In this document: piece by piece, positions 47,066 through 59,488 of the stretch
Layout: every line of letters begins with the position of its first letter
Position numbering within the stretch: position 1 is the first letter of the stretch
From: Brachionus rotundiformis
Taxonomy: Eukaryota; Rotifera; Eurotatoria; Ploima; Brachionidae
Assembly (NCBI GenBank): GCA_016802295.1
Contig: JAESIW010000180.1
Location: forward strand, 3,255,361 to 3,319,360
Direction of reading: 5' to 3'
Length of the DNA: 64,000 nucleotides
Made by a program: the position numbers and the translations under genes
The notes under the pieces: generated by a model
Told to the model about the DNA's origin: nothing
What the model saw: only the letters and a program-made list of their open reading frames with translations
Database searches by the model: none

Positions 47066-50000
47066 GTGGCTGAGAATAAACTAGACCCGTTGATCTTGAG
47101 CTCAAGATCGTCCAGGTCGTTGCTTAAATCGACGCCGAGTCGCTCGCCCAGTCGCAAATCGCTGAGCAAAAATGACAAAAGCAAAAGCAAAAAGCTCAAA
47201 TCGAAAAAAGACAAGAAATCGCGACAGATTTCGTCGACCGAGTGGCCGGACGACGTGTCCTCGAGCTCGTGCTCGACCCCGACTAGCGTCACATCGTATT
47301 CCTCGAACGCTTCGGACTCTTCGTCAAGCTCCTACTCATCCAGATCGTCAAGCTCGTCTCGGTCATCTTCGCCGTCGTCGTCGTGCTCCGCTTCGTCGTC
47401 AAGCTCATCCGCTCAGCGTTTAAAAAAACTCAAAAAAATCAAACGCCTCAAAAAAAATAAAAAATCGAAAAAAAAGTCACGTGACTCAAAAAAAAAACAA
47501 TCAAACAAAACCAACCACGATCGGCTTAAATTCGACGATCCAAATCGCATAGTCAAAGTGACCAATTTGCCAAGTCGTAGCCAAATGCCCACTCTAAAAG
47601 AGTCGTTGTACGACGAATTTGCGAAATATGGCAAAATAATATCCATTCGCTTAGACGGAGATAAAAAGTGTTGTTTTATATTTTTTAAGCAGTCGGCTCA
47701 GGCGCAAACGGCCGTCGACTCACTTAACGACAAACAATTCAACAATCTTGCCGTGCTCAAGTGTGAAAAAATCGACTTTTCGACCTATTTGTCGCAGCAT
47801 TCGCAGAACGTGTCCGCACAAACATTGGTACAAAATTTGAACCAAGAGCAAGAATTGGACGAGTATTGTTCGAAAGCGACGCGCACTCTCTACATTGGCA
47901 ACCTTGACCGCGACGTTAAGCATTCGGATTTGCGCGAAAAATTGGACAAAAAGTACGGCGACATAATCGAAATTGAGATTAAAAAAGACATGAAAAAACC
48001 ATCGTCGGTCACGTGCTCGGCGTCCTCGTCGTCCACATCGGCCAATAATCCGTACGCATTTATCCAATTCAGCGACATTAGGAGCGTGATTAAGGCGATG
48101 CGATGCATGAACGGCAAGACAATCGGGCAAAATTTGATCAAGCTCGGCTTTGGCAAGTCGAAGCCGAGCAAAACACTGTGGCTCGACGGCATATCAGATC
48201 AGCTAAAAGAGTCGCACTTGAAGGAGTTCTTTCGCGCTCATTGCGAGAATGCCATCGAACAAATTCTCATCGATCGCAACAAATGCCAAGCACTGGTCTA
48301 CTTCAGTGTTGTCGAGGACGCCAAAAATTGTGCCGAACGCATACGCGCCAAGCGTTTCTATGACAAAAAAATAATGGTCGACTTTGCCAGCAAAGAGTTC
48401 ATATCGTCTCGATTCGAACACTTGCTCGATCCAAAGCATCATTTGTTCACCAATCACAATCGGCTTAAGCCAGAAGTTAAGCCCAAGCGAGCTCGCTCGC
48501 CACGCTCCAATTCCCTGAACGACTCACGCTCGTCTTCCTCGTCCTCGTCAAGCACAACTACAAGTTCGGCCTCGACCGAAGCAACGCCCAACACAACACG
48601 CTCCGAATCGGTCGACTCGGCCGCCATCAAAAACGACGACGACGACAAAAAACGACACTACTACGACGATCAATATCCCATAGACGATTTGTCACATGTG
48701 CTCAACTCGACTAGTAGTCAAAAGTATAAATTTTATACGCCGTCCAACCGTCACCAGCATTCGCCATCCGATTTGTCTCATTTGCTTACTGACTCGCCCA
48801 CTCATTATCGCCGCTACTTCAACGAGTCCACCTATCACCATCATCGACACTACTACGACGACCGCTTATACAGACAAAAATACTACAACTACCATGTGGA
48901 CAAGAGCTCGAGCTCGACCAGCCTCAATCCGAGCACATATGCCAAAAGTCACAAGGAAACCAGCCGCAAGACACGCGACAAACCAACCACCAAATCGGAC
49001 AAAAAAAAATCCAAACACTCAAAAGTGTCCTCGTCTTCGTCGAGATCGTCGCTCGAAGAGGCGAAAAAAAAACGCTCACAGTCGCCATCGGCGTCAAGTG
49101 ACTCGTCATCGGCCATTTCATCTGTGTCCAATGTGTCGTCTAGAAAAAACGCCAGGAGAAAAAAAACCGACAGAGACGACATAAATCCACAGCCGATGGA
49201 CGTCGAGACTCCGGACGAGTCGGAAAAAGCGCGCACTGCCTCCCAGTCAAACACGCCACAAGTCCACAATGCCGCTAAAACGGTATCTGTTGTCATTCCA
49301 CTGGAGCTGGTCGTTAACTCAAAGGATCCACGATTCAAGGGTGCCGATTCACCAACTGTTTATATTAGCACACATGAATTTAACCACGAAATAGAAATGC
49401 CAAAATTTGGCCTAAAAAAGTCCAAAAAGAATGACGTGGCCAAGAAAGATAAAATGCCCGAGATTAGTGAACAATCAGAGGAGAAAGATAACACTGAGAC
49501 AAAAACAGTGTCGCCATCAATGACGGATTTATTGGACAGACGTTCGCTTGAAGAACGCATCAAAATGCTCGACGAAATGATGGAACAGCAAAAAACAAAA
49601 CAAATATCAAACGATTTGCTCTCGACCACAAGTTCGTTGAGCAATAAATTTAGCTCGTTAAGCACGACATCTGTGCTAAAACAGCCGTTTAAATTGTCCA
49701 AGCTGTTCGACGCCGATGAACAACGTCTTAACCAATCGTCAAGCTTTTTGAGCAAAAAATTGGCCAATAGTCCCTATTTTGCCAAAGCAGAGAGTATAAA
49801 CATGAATTTGGCACCACCTGGAGTCGCTGTATACGACTACATAAAGCCACTTATTTCCCAGGCTAACAAATCGCCAAAGTTAGTCTTGCCCAATTCGAAC
49901 CCGATAGTGGCCCATGTGCAGCAGTCGAGTCCAAGCCCGAGCCCGGTCACTCCGTCGACTCCCACTTCGGTACAAATAGCCGAAAAACTTGGCCTGAAAA

Positions 50001-53000
50001 TTAAAGGATGCTCGTCTCTTACTAATTTTGCCAACGACTCGCCAACTGTGTCAGCAATTGCGTCCACATCTGCTTCTAACATCAGCTCGTCTGTGATTCC
50101 GGTTCCTGTAAGCCCGCCGCTCAAGTCCATTATCAAAAGTGAGCCAGTCGATGTGCACAAAAGCGACACCAAGGTGCTTAATAGACCAGAGATAGACGAG
50201 GATAGGAATATGATCAAAGTGGTCAAATGCGAGTATGATGAATGGGAAACCAAGACCCAGATAAAAGTTCAGTCTCAGACTGTGCATAAAATCCCGCCTA
50301 AGCCAGAAACAAGTGTCGAAAAAACTAAGCATAAAATTGAGCCATCTCTGGAACCAAAAACTTCATATATTGACCAAGCTAACGACTTTAAAACACAAAA
50401 CACAAACAAAAATGACCTCGTGATAGAAACAAAAAATCACAGTAAAACAGAACAGAACGATGAGATCAATACAAAAACAAAGTCAGAATTAAACACAGAT
50501 TTGAGGACACACTCAAAGAGTGATTGCTTTAAATCATCGTCTAGAATGGATGTTATCACTGACACTGAAACCAAACTTCAAAGCAGATCTGAAGTTAATT
50601 GTGAATCTAAAAATAAAATTAAACAGGAAATCTCATCAAAAAATAGTTCACCTAATCATAAATTGGACAGTGAGACCAAGGTTCAGCCAAAAAATGATTC
50701 ATCTCTGGAAACCAAATGCCAATCAAAAGCTCAGAATGAGGTGAAGAACCAGAACAAATTGGACAGTGAGACTAAGGTTCAGCCAAAAAATGATTCATCT
50801 CTGGAAACCAAATGCCAATCAAAAGCTCAGAATGAGGTGAAGAACCAGAACAAATTGGACAGTGAGACTAAGGTTCAGCCAAAAAATGATTCATCTCTGG
50901 AAACCAAATGCCAATCAAAAGCTCAGAATGAGGTGAAGAACCAAAACAAAACAGACACTAATTTGGAACCAAAACCTAAAACAGAGCCACATCATGTTTC
51001 CAAGGTTCACTCCAAGATAGATAACAATTACAAAAATGATTCAGACTCGAAGCAAAGCGATAAGCTTAAGACTCCGAATAGTAAGCTTCTTGGGAAAAAA
51101 TCAGAAATAAAGCCATTGAATTCAGGAAAAATCTCATTAAAAGAAAAAGACACAAAGGATATAAAGACTCCGGTGAAAAGTTCCATTAATGAGAAAACAG
51201 TTGATAAAATGACCAATAAAACTGGTGAAAAATCCAACCTCAATAAACCGGTCATCAAGCCAAATCAATCAATCAAAAAAGTGGTCACAGTTAGTAAAAA
51301 AGAGATTAAAACAGAAAATAAAGTAATTGTCAAGTCCGAGAATAAGATATCAAGCAAAACTGATAATACTGAGAAAAAAAAAGAACTGGTCAAAAAGCCA
51401 AATCATTTAAATGATTTGTATGATTCGGAAGAATCTGATTCTGACACCAAGTCCAAAGGTAAAGAAAAATTTTGCAAAAAATCACTACAATTGAAAAATA
51501 AACTCGATTCAAATGATAAAAAGTCATTTATAAAAAAAAACATAAATGATGTTAAGACTAAGGTTAACAAGGCTAAAAAGTCCAAAGAAGAGACCAAGTC
51601 AAAATACGAGAGCTCATCGGAAGACTCATCGGACTCGTCATCGGAGTCCGATTCGAGCGAGTCGACCAGTGAATCAAGCGAATCGGAGCTTAAAAATCGT
51701 CACAAGATCAAAAGTCATAAAAATGATAGTAAAAAGTCTTCCAAGAAAAAGGAGACCAAACTTAAGCTTAAAAAAAAGTCACATCACACTGACTCCTCTG
51801 ACAATACCGAAGAGACAAGGAGAATAAAGAAGAAAAAAAACTCGGCCGGCATAAACCGAGAGTTGGCATTTTTGATTGAGAACAAAGATGCTTTGGTTTA
51901 TAGTGGCTCGTTATACGACCGGGTCAAGGCCAGACCTAGACAAGCCGACACCAAAAAGAAAAAACGCAAGAATAAGAAATCTCGCAAGATTGTCGTCAAA
52001 AGTGACCATAGCGATTCCAGTGAGTCCGAATCGTCAGATAGCGAGACTAGTGAGCAAAGTTCGTCAAGCTCCGAATCGGAAACAAATCAATCAAAGCCGA
52101 AAAATCGTATCGAGTCGTCCGATTCGGATGAGGCGGCCAAAAAATCCGAAATTAACCGCAAAAGACACAAAAGCACCGATTCATTGTTTGACTCCGAGGA
52201 AGCCACGGAGCCAAAAAAAGAGACCGGCAAAAAATTGGCTAAGCCTAGCCAAACAAACTTGATTAAACGATGCAGGACCGACTCGACAACGTCGTCGGCA
52301 TCCTCTACAAAGACCCTTGGCCTTGAACTTAGTGGCAAGAAGCGGAAGCTACCCGATGAGGAAGCCAATGAATCAAATCCTTGCAAGACACCAAAGAGCT
52401 CTATTACTAGCAAAACAGTGTTCAAAACAGACACGGTCAAATCAGTCAAGACCAATTTAGAAGCCAAAATGAAAAAGCCACTCGTGACCAAGCCTGAACT
52501 AAAAAATGACCAAACTAAATCAAAAGTTGATTTAAAGAAAGAAATAACAAAAGAGAATTGTGTTAAGCCAGCAGTGTCGAGCACTTCTAAGATAAACAAG
52601 GTTAAAACAGAGGCCAAAAGTGATCTTAAAAAGCCAAATTTGGTCAACAAAGAACCGCTTAAATCGGTCAAAAAACCCGATATGGAAAAAAATCAACTTG
52701 GCAAGGAGTCGAAAAGCAAAGATTCGGACAGTGTCAAGACAAGCTTAAGCTCGGGTAGTAGTAGCAGCATTGGTCACTGTATGAACGAAGAGTCTTTGAC
52801 TCTGACTACTATCATCAATCACAAAGAGTCTATGTGTGAAGAAAATATGGCTGAAAATATTGTGGATGATAAAGCGGTGAATGTCGAAGAAGAACATGTA
52901 GTTGACCAAGTAATAAACAGCGAAGCTAAACCATTGGAGGCTGTTGGTGCAGAAAAAATTGAGGAAAAAGTCGAAGCGAAAGATCCTGAGCCATGTGAAG

Positions 53001-56000
53001 AAGAAAAAATGGAAGTGAAAGAAATCCAAAATGGTGATGAAGACAAAAGCCAATTAATCAAAGAGGAAGTTGAAACTGAAGAAAATAATGAGGTTAAACT
53101 AAACGTTCAAAATGAAAATGAATTAGAACAATCCGAAAATATGACTAGAGAGTCGAAATCAGCTATTATGGAGACAAATATTTTGCCTCAATGCGATAAA
53201 ATTGAGTCAATGGAGCATGTTCAAAGCAAAGATGAAAATTTGACTGAAGAACAAAAGGCAGAAGAAAAGGTTGAAAATATTGAACTTGCTGAGGGAGATA
53301 AGGCAATTGAATCCGCCTTTTCTGATCAAGAGCTTGTGATAGAAACTGGACCTGACGAAAAGTCGATTAAGAATGATTCTGAGCCTATTCAAGAAAGTGC
53401 TGTTCTAGCCAAAACTGCAGATTTGGACTCAACACAGGATTATTCCAGTGAAACCTTTGAAATAGATGTGGCTAGTGAGCTTAAAGATGAGGNNNNNNNN
53501 NNNNNNNNNNNNNNNNNNNNNNNNNNNNNNNNNNNNNNNNNNNNNNNNNNNNNNNNNNNNNNNNNNNNNNNNNNNNNNNNNNNNNNNNNNNNNNNNNNNN
53601 NNNNNNNNNNNNNNNNNNNNNNNNNNNNNNNNNNNNNNNNNNNNNNNNNNNNNNNNNNNNNNNNNNNNNNNNNNNNNNNNNNNNNNNNNNNNNNNNNNNN
53701 NNNNNNNNNNNNNNNNNNNNNNNNNNNNNNNNNNNNNNNNNNNNNNNNNNNNNNNNNNNNNNNNNNNNNNNNNNNNNNNNNNNNNNNNNNNNNNNNNNNN
53801 NNNNNNNNNNNNNNNNNNNNNNNNNNNNNNNNNNNNNNNNNNNNNNNNNNNNNNNNNNNNNNNNNNNNNNNNNNNNNNNNNNNNNNNNNNNNNNNNNNNN
53901 NNNNNNNNNNNNNNNNNNNNNNNNNNNAGATGAAAATTTGACTGAAGAACAAAAGGCAGAAGAAAAGGTTGAAAATATTGAACTTGCTGAGGGAGATAAG
54001 GCAATTAAATCTGCATTTTCTGATCAACAGCTTGTGATAGAAACTGGACCTCAAGAAGAGTCGATTAAGAATGATTCTGAGCCTATTCAAGAAAGTGCTG
54101 TTCTAGCCAAAACTGCAGATTTGGACTCAACACAGGATTATTCCAGTGAAACCTTTGAAATAGATGTGGCTAGTGAGCCTAAAGATGAGGTCTCCAATGG
54201 TGAAAATGAAATGGATGTGGCTAGTGAGCCTAAAATTGAGGTTTCCGATGGTAAAGATGAAATGGATGTGGCTAGTGAGCCTAAAGATGAGACTTCCGAT
54301 GATAAAAATGAAATAGAATTGGCTAGTGAGCCTAAAATTGAAAATCCTGATGATAAAAATGAAATGGATGTGGCTAGTGAGCCTAAAGATGAGACTTCCG
54401 ATGATAAAAATGAAATAGAATTGGCTAGTGAGCCTAAAATTGAGGCTTTAAATGATAAAAATGAAATGGATGTGGCTAGTGAGCCTAAAGATGAGACTTC
54501 CGATGATAAAAATGAAATGGAATTGGCTAGTAAGCCTAAAATTGAGGCTTCAAATGATAAAAATGAAATGGATGTGGCTAGTGAGCCTAAAGATGAGACT
54601 TCCGATGATAAAAATGAAATAGAATTGGCTAGTGAGCCTAAAATTGAGGCTTTAAATGATAAAAATGAAATGGATGTGGCTAGTGAGCTTAAAGATGAGG
54701 TTTCCGATGGTAAAAATGAAATGGATGTGGCTCCAGTAATCACCCAAAATGTGAATGAAAATAAGTTGAAGACCGAAGAAGACTTGTTAAAAATAGAACC
54801 TTCTAATAACTTACTACAGCAAAATGCTGATCCATTGCCAGTATTAGAACAACAAATGAAACAAAATTTGGTTTCTAAACAAGAAACCATAGCCAAAAAT
54901 GACATGGATCTTAGTATTAATCAAACAAATATTTTAATGCCAAATGTTTCGCCGAGTGCAATTCAATTCAACCCGGCTCAAATGGACCTAAACTCGGCTA
55001 TGTCGTTGACAGCAAGTTTGAACAATTTGGGTGAGATAAAAAAGCAAGAGGAGAATTTGGAACCGGGTGAGCTAAGAGCTAATGCTCCACAGGCTAAACA
55101 AGAGCCAATTAGGGAAAAAAGCAATGACTTAGAGCATAAAAAATCTTCAAATATGGAAATGCTATTACAGGCAATAATGGTCGATCAACCCAAGATCGAA
55201 GCAGAAAAAAAGGTCGAAAAGCATCATCATCATCACCACCACCATCATCATCATCATCCTCATCACCACAAACATCATAAATCTGATGATAAACACGAAA
55301 AATCAGAGAAACAACCAAAAAATTCCGACGAGCCAAAGAACTTAATAGATCCATCAGTTAATTTCAGCAATTATGTACCGCCTAATTTTGGTTCATTTAT
55401 GGGCTCGCCGTCAACGCCACAAAAGAACTCGTTCTCTTACAGCATGCCATTTATCTTGGGAAATACGCCAAAGTCTAAAGACGAACAACAACAGCCAACT
55501 ACACCTCAAAATTCATTTTCTATTCAGTCACATTTAAAGCTAACATCTCCACCAGTCACTCAAACGCATCAATTCGCCCAACCAACTGTTCCAAATTTGA
55601 ACTCATTGGACAATTGGCAAGCAGCTTATACCAAATATCCATTGCCATTCTTAGGACCTCCACCTCAATATCAACAACACCAACAGCAGCAGCAACAACA
55701 GCAACAACAAATAAACAAGGCCAAGCAATCTCCCTCTCCGTCACCATCTCCCAAAATCGCTACTCCAAAACCGTTGCCAACTACACCTATTTCAGCCACA
55801 GCAGCTCCTGATACAAATATATTTCCTGGTTATGAATACTTGGACAAAATGCATTTGTTATTACCACCAACTGCTGCACAGCTCCCATTCAGCCCTCTCG
55901 TCAATTCACCCATTAATACAAGACCACTAACTGCTCATCAATCTCAAAAACAACCGGTTCAGAACATGTCAGTAACTTCAACTACACCAAAAAGTGTTAA

Positions 56001-57550
56001 GTCTGGTAAAAAACAAATCGCCAAAGAATATGAACAACAACAGCAACAATTACAACAACAGCAACAACAACAACCACCACAACCACCACCACCAAGTCAA
56101 ATACTGCCATCCAACCCTTTACCACATTTCTCTCAATTTTCCACCGGTCAGACACCAACAAACAATTCATCTTACTCAAATTATTATTCGCCATTTAATG
56201 ACTTGCGTTTTCCATTGTTGTTCGCCGCTGCTGCTGCTCACAACCAATTTCCGGACTTAACCACCAATCAACCAAATCAGCAAGCACATGCACAAAATTC
56301 AACAAATCAAACCAATTTTAAACCTAGCATGGACTACATGAGTCAAATGATGATGTCTAGCTTTCCAAATGTACAGTCGAATCAACTAACTAATTTTTTG
56401 TCATCTCAATTCAATCAGTTTGGTCAAAATGCTTTCTTGAATCAAGAACAAAAACGTGACGAGTCAAACTTGTTCACTGGCTATACAGAATTCCAAGACA
56501 GAAATAACATAATTTGGTACGGAGGCTTTACAATTAAGAACGATACAGCTTCCATAGGCATGAATTTTGTGGCTGGCAATATGGACATAGCTAAGAGCTG
56601 CCTGGGTCAAATGTCTTTGGAAAGCAATAACGCGCCACTGAGAATACTTCAGCGAATGAGACTTGAACAAAGTCAATTAGAGGGAGTTCAACGAAAGCTG
56701 CAGCTAGACAACGAGCATTGTATCTTAATTGCGGTACCATATGGAGCCAATGCACTCGAGCAAATTAAACAAACTAATAATTTAAAAAACGGGTTTATTA
56801 ATTATCTATTGGAAAAAAAAGCGGCTGGGATTGTTAATGTAAATGTACCAAATGTAAGTTTAAATTCAACCCTTTGTTTAAATTTTAGAAGCTAAATTTG
56901 GCTTGCTTATTTTTTTTAAATGAGCAAAGATTATATTTTAATTTCTTAATATCTTAATAGCAAAATCTTCTTTTAAAAAGAATACTTTTTTATAAAAAAA
57001 ATGTAAAAATGTTTTAAATTTTATCATTATTTAACAATAATTTTATAAAGTTGTTGAATGGATCTTAGCTCTCCATTTCAATCAATTGAGACATTTTCTT
57101 GATTAAAAAACGAATTTTGGTTTAATTAAAGTGATTTTGTTAGTTATGATCATTTAAAAATGGTCATAAGTTAAAAAAATTTAATTGTTTCAGGTTTTTT
57201 TTAATTTTAGCAGCTTATTCAGAATTTGAAAATAAGACATTTATATTTTTATTCATTCTTAATCAAAAAATTAAAATGCAAAATCCTAAAATAAAACATT
57301 TTCTACATTTTAATTCAATTGATGCAATCTGTCCATTAAATTTATTTTCAAATATAATTTTACAAATGTGGCTACAAAAAACTTCATATTTTAAATATAA
57401 AATAATTTTTTTCATATTTAGACATCGTATGTTGTTCATATATTTCCACCATGTGACTTCACCAACGATATTATGAGGAAACGAGCACCAGAGATGAGCA
57501 AAAAACTCGGTGATTACACCCACTTGTTCATAGTAATCGCCACTGTATGA
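47066..57550 (+). CDS. spen: SPEN/Split-ends family transcriptional co-repressor (5' incomplete, assembly gap inside)
   Basis: Coding sequence runs from an acceptor near 47074 (no ATG in this exon; the GTG at 47066 is not credible) to 56853. After a 568-nt intron it ends in exon 57422-57550. Spen proteins are large nuclear scaffolds that bind RNA through RRMs and recruit SMRT/NCoR-HDAC through a C-terminal SPOC domain, acting in Notch and other pathways. Seen here are a Ser/Arg/Lys-rich start and three RRMs (IVKVTNLPSR...CFIFFKQS; RTLYIGNLDRDV...YAFIQFSD; KTLWLDGISDQL...ALVYFSVV). Then come over 2000 low-complexity Lys/Ser/Glu residues with internal repeats and poly-His and poly-Gln runs. The SPOC domain follows (WYGGFTIKNDTASIGMNFV, LRILQRMRLEQSQLEGV), completed by the last exon (YVVHIFPPCDF ... 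FIVIATV). The SPOC basic patch and Tyr that bind phospho-SMRT are retained. N bases at 53493-53927 interrupt the frame. Confidence 0.93.
50663..50950 (+). repeat. Three 96-bp tandem repeats coding in SPEN
   Basis: Three head-to-tail 96-bp units encode a 32-residue motif beginning LDSETKVQPKNDSSLETKCQ and ending KNQNK. The copies are almost identical at the DNA level (silent differences such as ACC/ACT), so the duplication is recent. The period is a multiple of three and keeps the frame. Confidence 0.95.
53230..53492 (+). repeat. Left copy of a 263-bp duplication flanking the gap
   Basis: This segment, starting AGATGAAAATTTGACTGAAG, reappears at 53928-54190 with about eight mismatches by eye. 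Both copies encode the same stretch (ENLTEEQKAEEKVENIELAE ... FEIDVASE). The left copy breaks into N exactly where the DVASE repeats begin. Confidence 0.93.
53493..53927. other. Assembly gap of 435 N
   Basis: A run of N lies inside the SPEN exon. Frames on the two sides differ by two bases if the run is taken as exact, so its true length is not 435 or the join is wrong. It sits between two copies of a 263-bp duplication and at the edge of a 51-bp tandem array. Confidence 1.
53928..54190 (+). repeat. Right copy of the 263-bp duplication
   Basis: Near-identical to 53230-53492, at an offset of 698 bases, which is not a multiple of three. It continues directly into the 51-bp array. Confidence 0.93.
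54160..54720 (+). repeat. Eleven 51-bp tandem repeats coding in SPEN
   Basis: Eleven 17-residue units run from 54160, followed by a partial MDVAP. Two alternating types are seen: MDVASEPKDETSDDKNE and IELASEPKIEALNDKNE, giving a 102-bp higher-order period in the middle of the array. The outer units (VSNGENE, VSDGKDE, VSDGKNE) are more diverged. The stretch is highly acidic. Confidence 0.95.
55222..55278 (+). repeat. Poly-histidine run in SPEN
   Basis: Twelve His codons (mixed CAT and CAC) are followed by P-HHH-K-HH. Mixed codons argue for selection on the protein rather than simple slippage. Such runs often act as nuclear-speckle targeting signals (established for other proteins). Confidence 0.9.
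55681..55710 (+). repeat. Poly-glutamine run in SPEN
   Basis: Ten consecutive Gln codons (CAA/CAG mixed) directly follow QQH. A second, interrupted Gln run with following Pro codons lies at about 56032-56092. Confidence 0.9.
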
Positions 57551-57595
57551 GATAGTCATAAAGCGGATCTCAAGAAAACGGCCCTAATCGATTAA

Positions 57596-57601
57596 AATAA
57601 A
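57596..57601 (+). terminator. Poly(A) signal of SPEN
   Basis: AATAAA lies 46 nt after the SPEN stop, with T-rich sequence following. Confidence 0.5.
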
Positions 57602-58371
57602 TGTTTTAATTTTTTTAATTACATGTAAACTGTGATCGTTGAATTTAAAAAAAAACTATCGGAGCTTTTTTTTTAGAAAAATTTAAGTCTTAATCGTAAC
57701 GGAGAATTTAAGAAAAGATAAAGAGAAGGGAGTTAAAATTAAGATGAATTTTGTAAATATGCTTTTTTTTAAGAATAAAATCAGATTAAGCAATATTAAG
57801 CTACCAGAATTCTTTAGATATATTTGACAAATTCTTATATGTTCTTAGTCAGTTTTGTTTTCTTTACTTAAGTTATTATTCATCGTTGTCTTGTTTAAGA
57901 CTTGGTTTGAGTATTACATTCTTAAAATTATTATCAATCCTTAAAAAAACGAAAAAAAATTAGATATTCGATTACAACTACTTATTGAATATAGATATTG
58001 TTATATTTTTCATCGTATTTTTTTTTGATGGTATTTTTTAACTTTTTGTTTGATTGTAAATTTAAAAAATTGTTCACATAAAGCTAAAAATAAAAAATTC
58101 ATAAAATTATTTTTTTTTACTTAATCTAACTTTTACACCTTATAATTTATACTTAAAAACAATTCAATTTAACAATAAAATATATGGTAAATGCAAAAGT
58201 ACAACAGACAAGTAAAATAACAATTTATTCAAATTATATAAGTGAAAACAGATAATTATTATAATTAACAATTTAAATAGGAGTACATGGATAATTATAC
58301 TCATATAAAACAAATTCATCAAATTAAAAAATGAACTTTTAAATAAGAAAACTAGTTTAAAAGGAAAATAA
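57602..58371. other. Spacer after SPEN, no gene seen
   Basis: AT-rich sequence with long A and T runs. No recognisable coding or RNA feature was found on either strand. Confidence 0.55.
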
Positions 58372-58755
58372 TCATAAATAACAAACATTGATTTGAACCC
58401 CATCTTCGAAGCCTTGGTTCACTGGTGTGTAATGGTTTGATTGGTAATATTGGTTTCTTTCATTTAAATTGTATTTGGTAATATTTTGAACCCCATCTTC
58501 GAAGCCTTGGTTCACTGGTGTGTAATGGTTTGATTGGTAATATTGTTTTCTTTCATTTAAATTGTTTTTGGTAATATTTTGAACCCCATCTTCGAAGCCT
58601 TGGTTCACTGGTGTGTAATGGTTTGATTGGCAATATTGGTTTCTTTCATTTAAATTGTATTTGGTAATATTTTGAACCCCATCTTCGATATTTTCAAAGC
58701 TTCCAATTAAGAATATTTTAAAGTTACCAACCATTTTGATTTTTCTTTTCAACAT
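58372..58755 (-). CDS. Hypothetical repeat protein frame over a minisatellite
   Basis: A 127-residue open frame starts MLKRKIKMVGNFKIFLIGSF and then carries three copies of a 31-residue unit (FEDGVQNITKYNLNERNQYY ... HYTPVNQG) before ending INVCYL. The unit is rich in Asn, Gln and Tyr. No signal peptide, domain or family is recognised. The frame stays open because the DNA period is 93 bp. An exon of a lineage-specific gene and a non-coding minisatellite that is open by chance are both possible. Confidence 0.25.
   Translation of the reverse strand: MLKRKIKMVGNFKIFLIGSFENIEDGVQNITKYNLNERNQYCQSNHYTPVNQGFEDGVQNITKNNLNERKQYYQSNHYTPVNQGFEDGVQNITKYNLNERNQYYQSNHYTPVNQGFEDGVQINVCYL
58393..58688. repeat. 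93-bp minisatellite, three full copies and a partial
   Basis: Units start at 58393, 58486 and 58579 with TTGAACCCCATCTTCGAAGC, and a 17-bp partial begins at 58672. Only a few substitutions separate the copies. Each unit holds its own shorter internal echo (TTTGATTGGTAATATT and TTTGGTAATATT). Confidence 0.95.
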
Positions 58756-59488
58756 AGATTTTTCCTTTTTAAAGTATTTTTTAATAGGCTTAATTTTACT
58801 TGTAATTCTTGATTTGCCTCTTTAATCATTTTCACTCAGTGAATTTCATGATTTTCTTTTTCTAATTTGTTCAGTGCTTTTTAAATTTTTAATCAAAATT
58901 TTAAGTCTTTTTGGCTCAATAATTTTAAAATGTTTTATTTTGAAATGTTTTAAATTTCGTTTATTTTTAATTTGACAGATTTTTAAAATATTTTTATTTA
59001 ATTTTTGAAAGACAAATTTTAAAAATAAATATTCTATTAAAATTAATGCTTTAGACAAATTCTAAAAATTTCATTTGCCCTCATTACCCATAAACATAAT
59101 TTTCTTATAAATATCTGATTTAGAGTATTACAATTATTTTTATAAACAGCTTGATCATTTTATTAAAGACAAAAGTTTTAGAATCAAATTTTAACCTTAT
59201 AATTATCTAAAGTTCTAAACAAAATTTTATATTTAAACATTTTCTTCAAAATAGCTTAAACATCTTAAACATGTGTTTTTCTAACGATAGTGCTTTTTTT
59301 GTTCTTTATTAAGCTAAATTATGAAATTACAAGACATTTTAAAGATTTATTTCTCTCATTTGAAATTTTCCATTCATTTTTTTCATGCTCTTATTCATAT
59401 TCATTAGTGTGGATTTTTCAAACCAAAATTTTTAAAAAAGAAATTTAAACAGATATTTTTTAATATAAGCCTTAGATCTTATTTAAAC
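58756..59488. other. Spacer before GABARAP, no gene seen
   Basis: AT-rich sequence. A 70-codon antisense frame at 58846-59058 is Lys/Ile/Phe/Leu low-complexity and is not credible. CCTTAG ends 13 nt before the GABARAP ATG and could be a splice acceptor of the leader. Confidence 0.5.

Noticed and set aside
47066..47068. GTG as the SPEN start codon
   Set aside because: Non-AUG initiation is not needed; the exon more likely begins at an internal acceptor and the ATG lies in an upstream exon.
47005..55354. Many antisense and out-of-frame open frames across SPEN
   Set aside because: They follow from the Ser/Lys/Glu bias of SPEN, have no domains, and several run through the N gap.
58393..58688. 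CRISPR-like or transposon-end reading of the 93-bp repeats
   Set aside because: Units are contiguous without unique spacers, the host is a eukaryote, and there are no terminal inverted repeats or target-site duplications.
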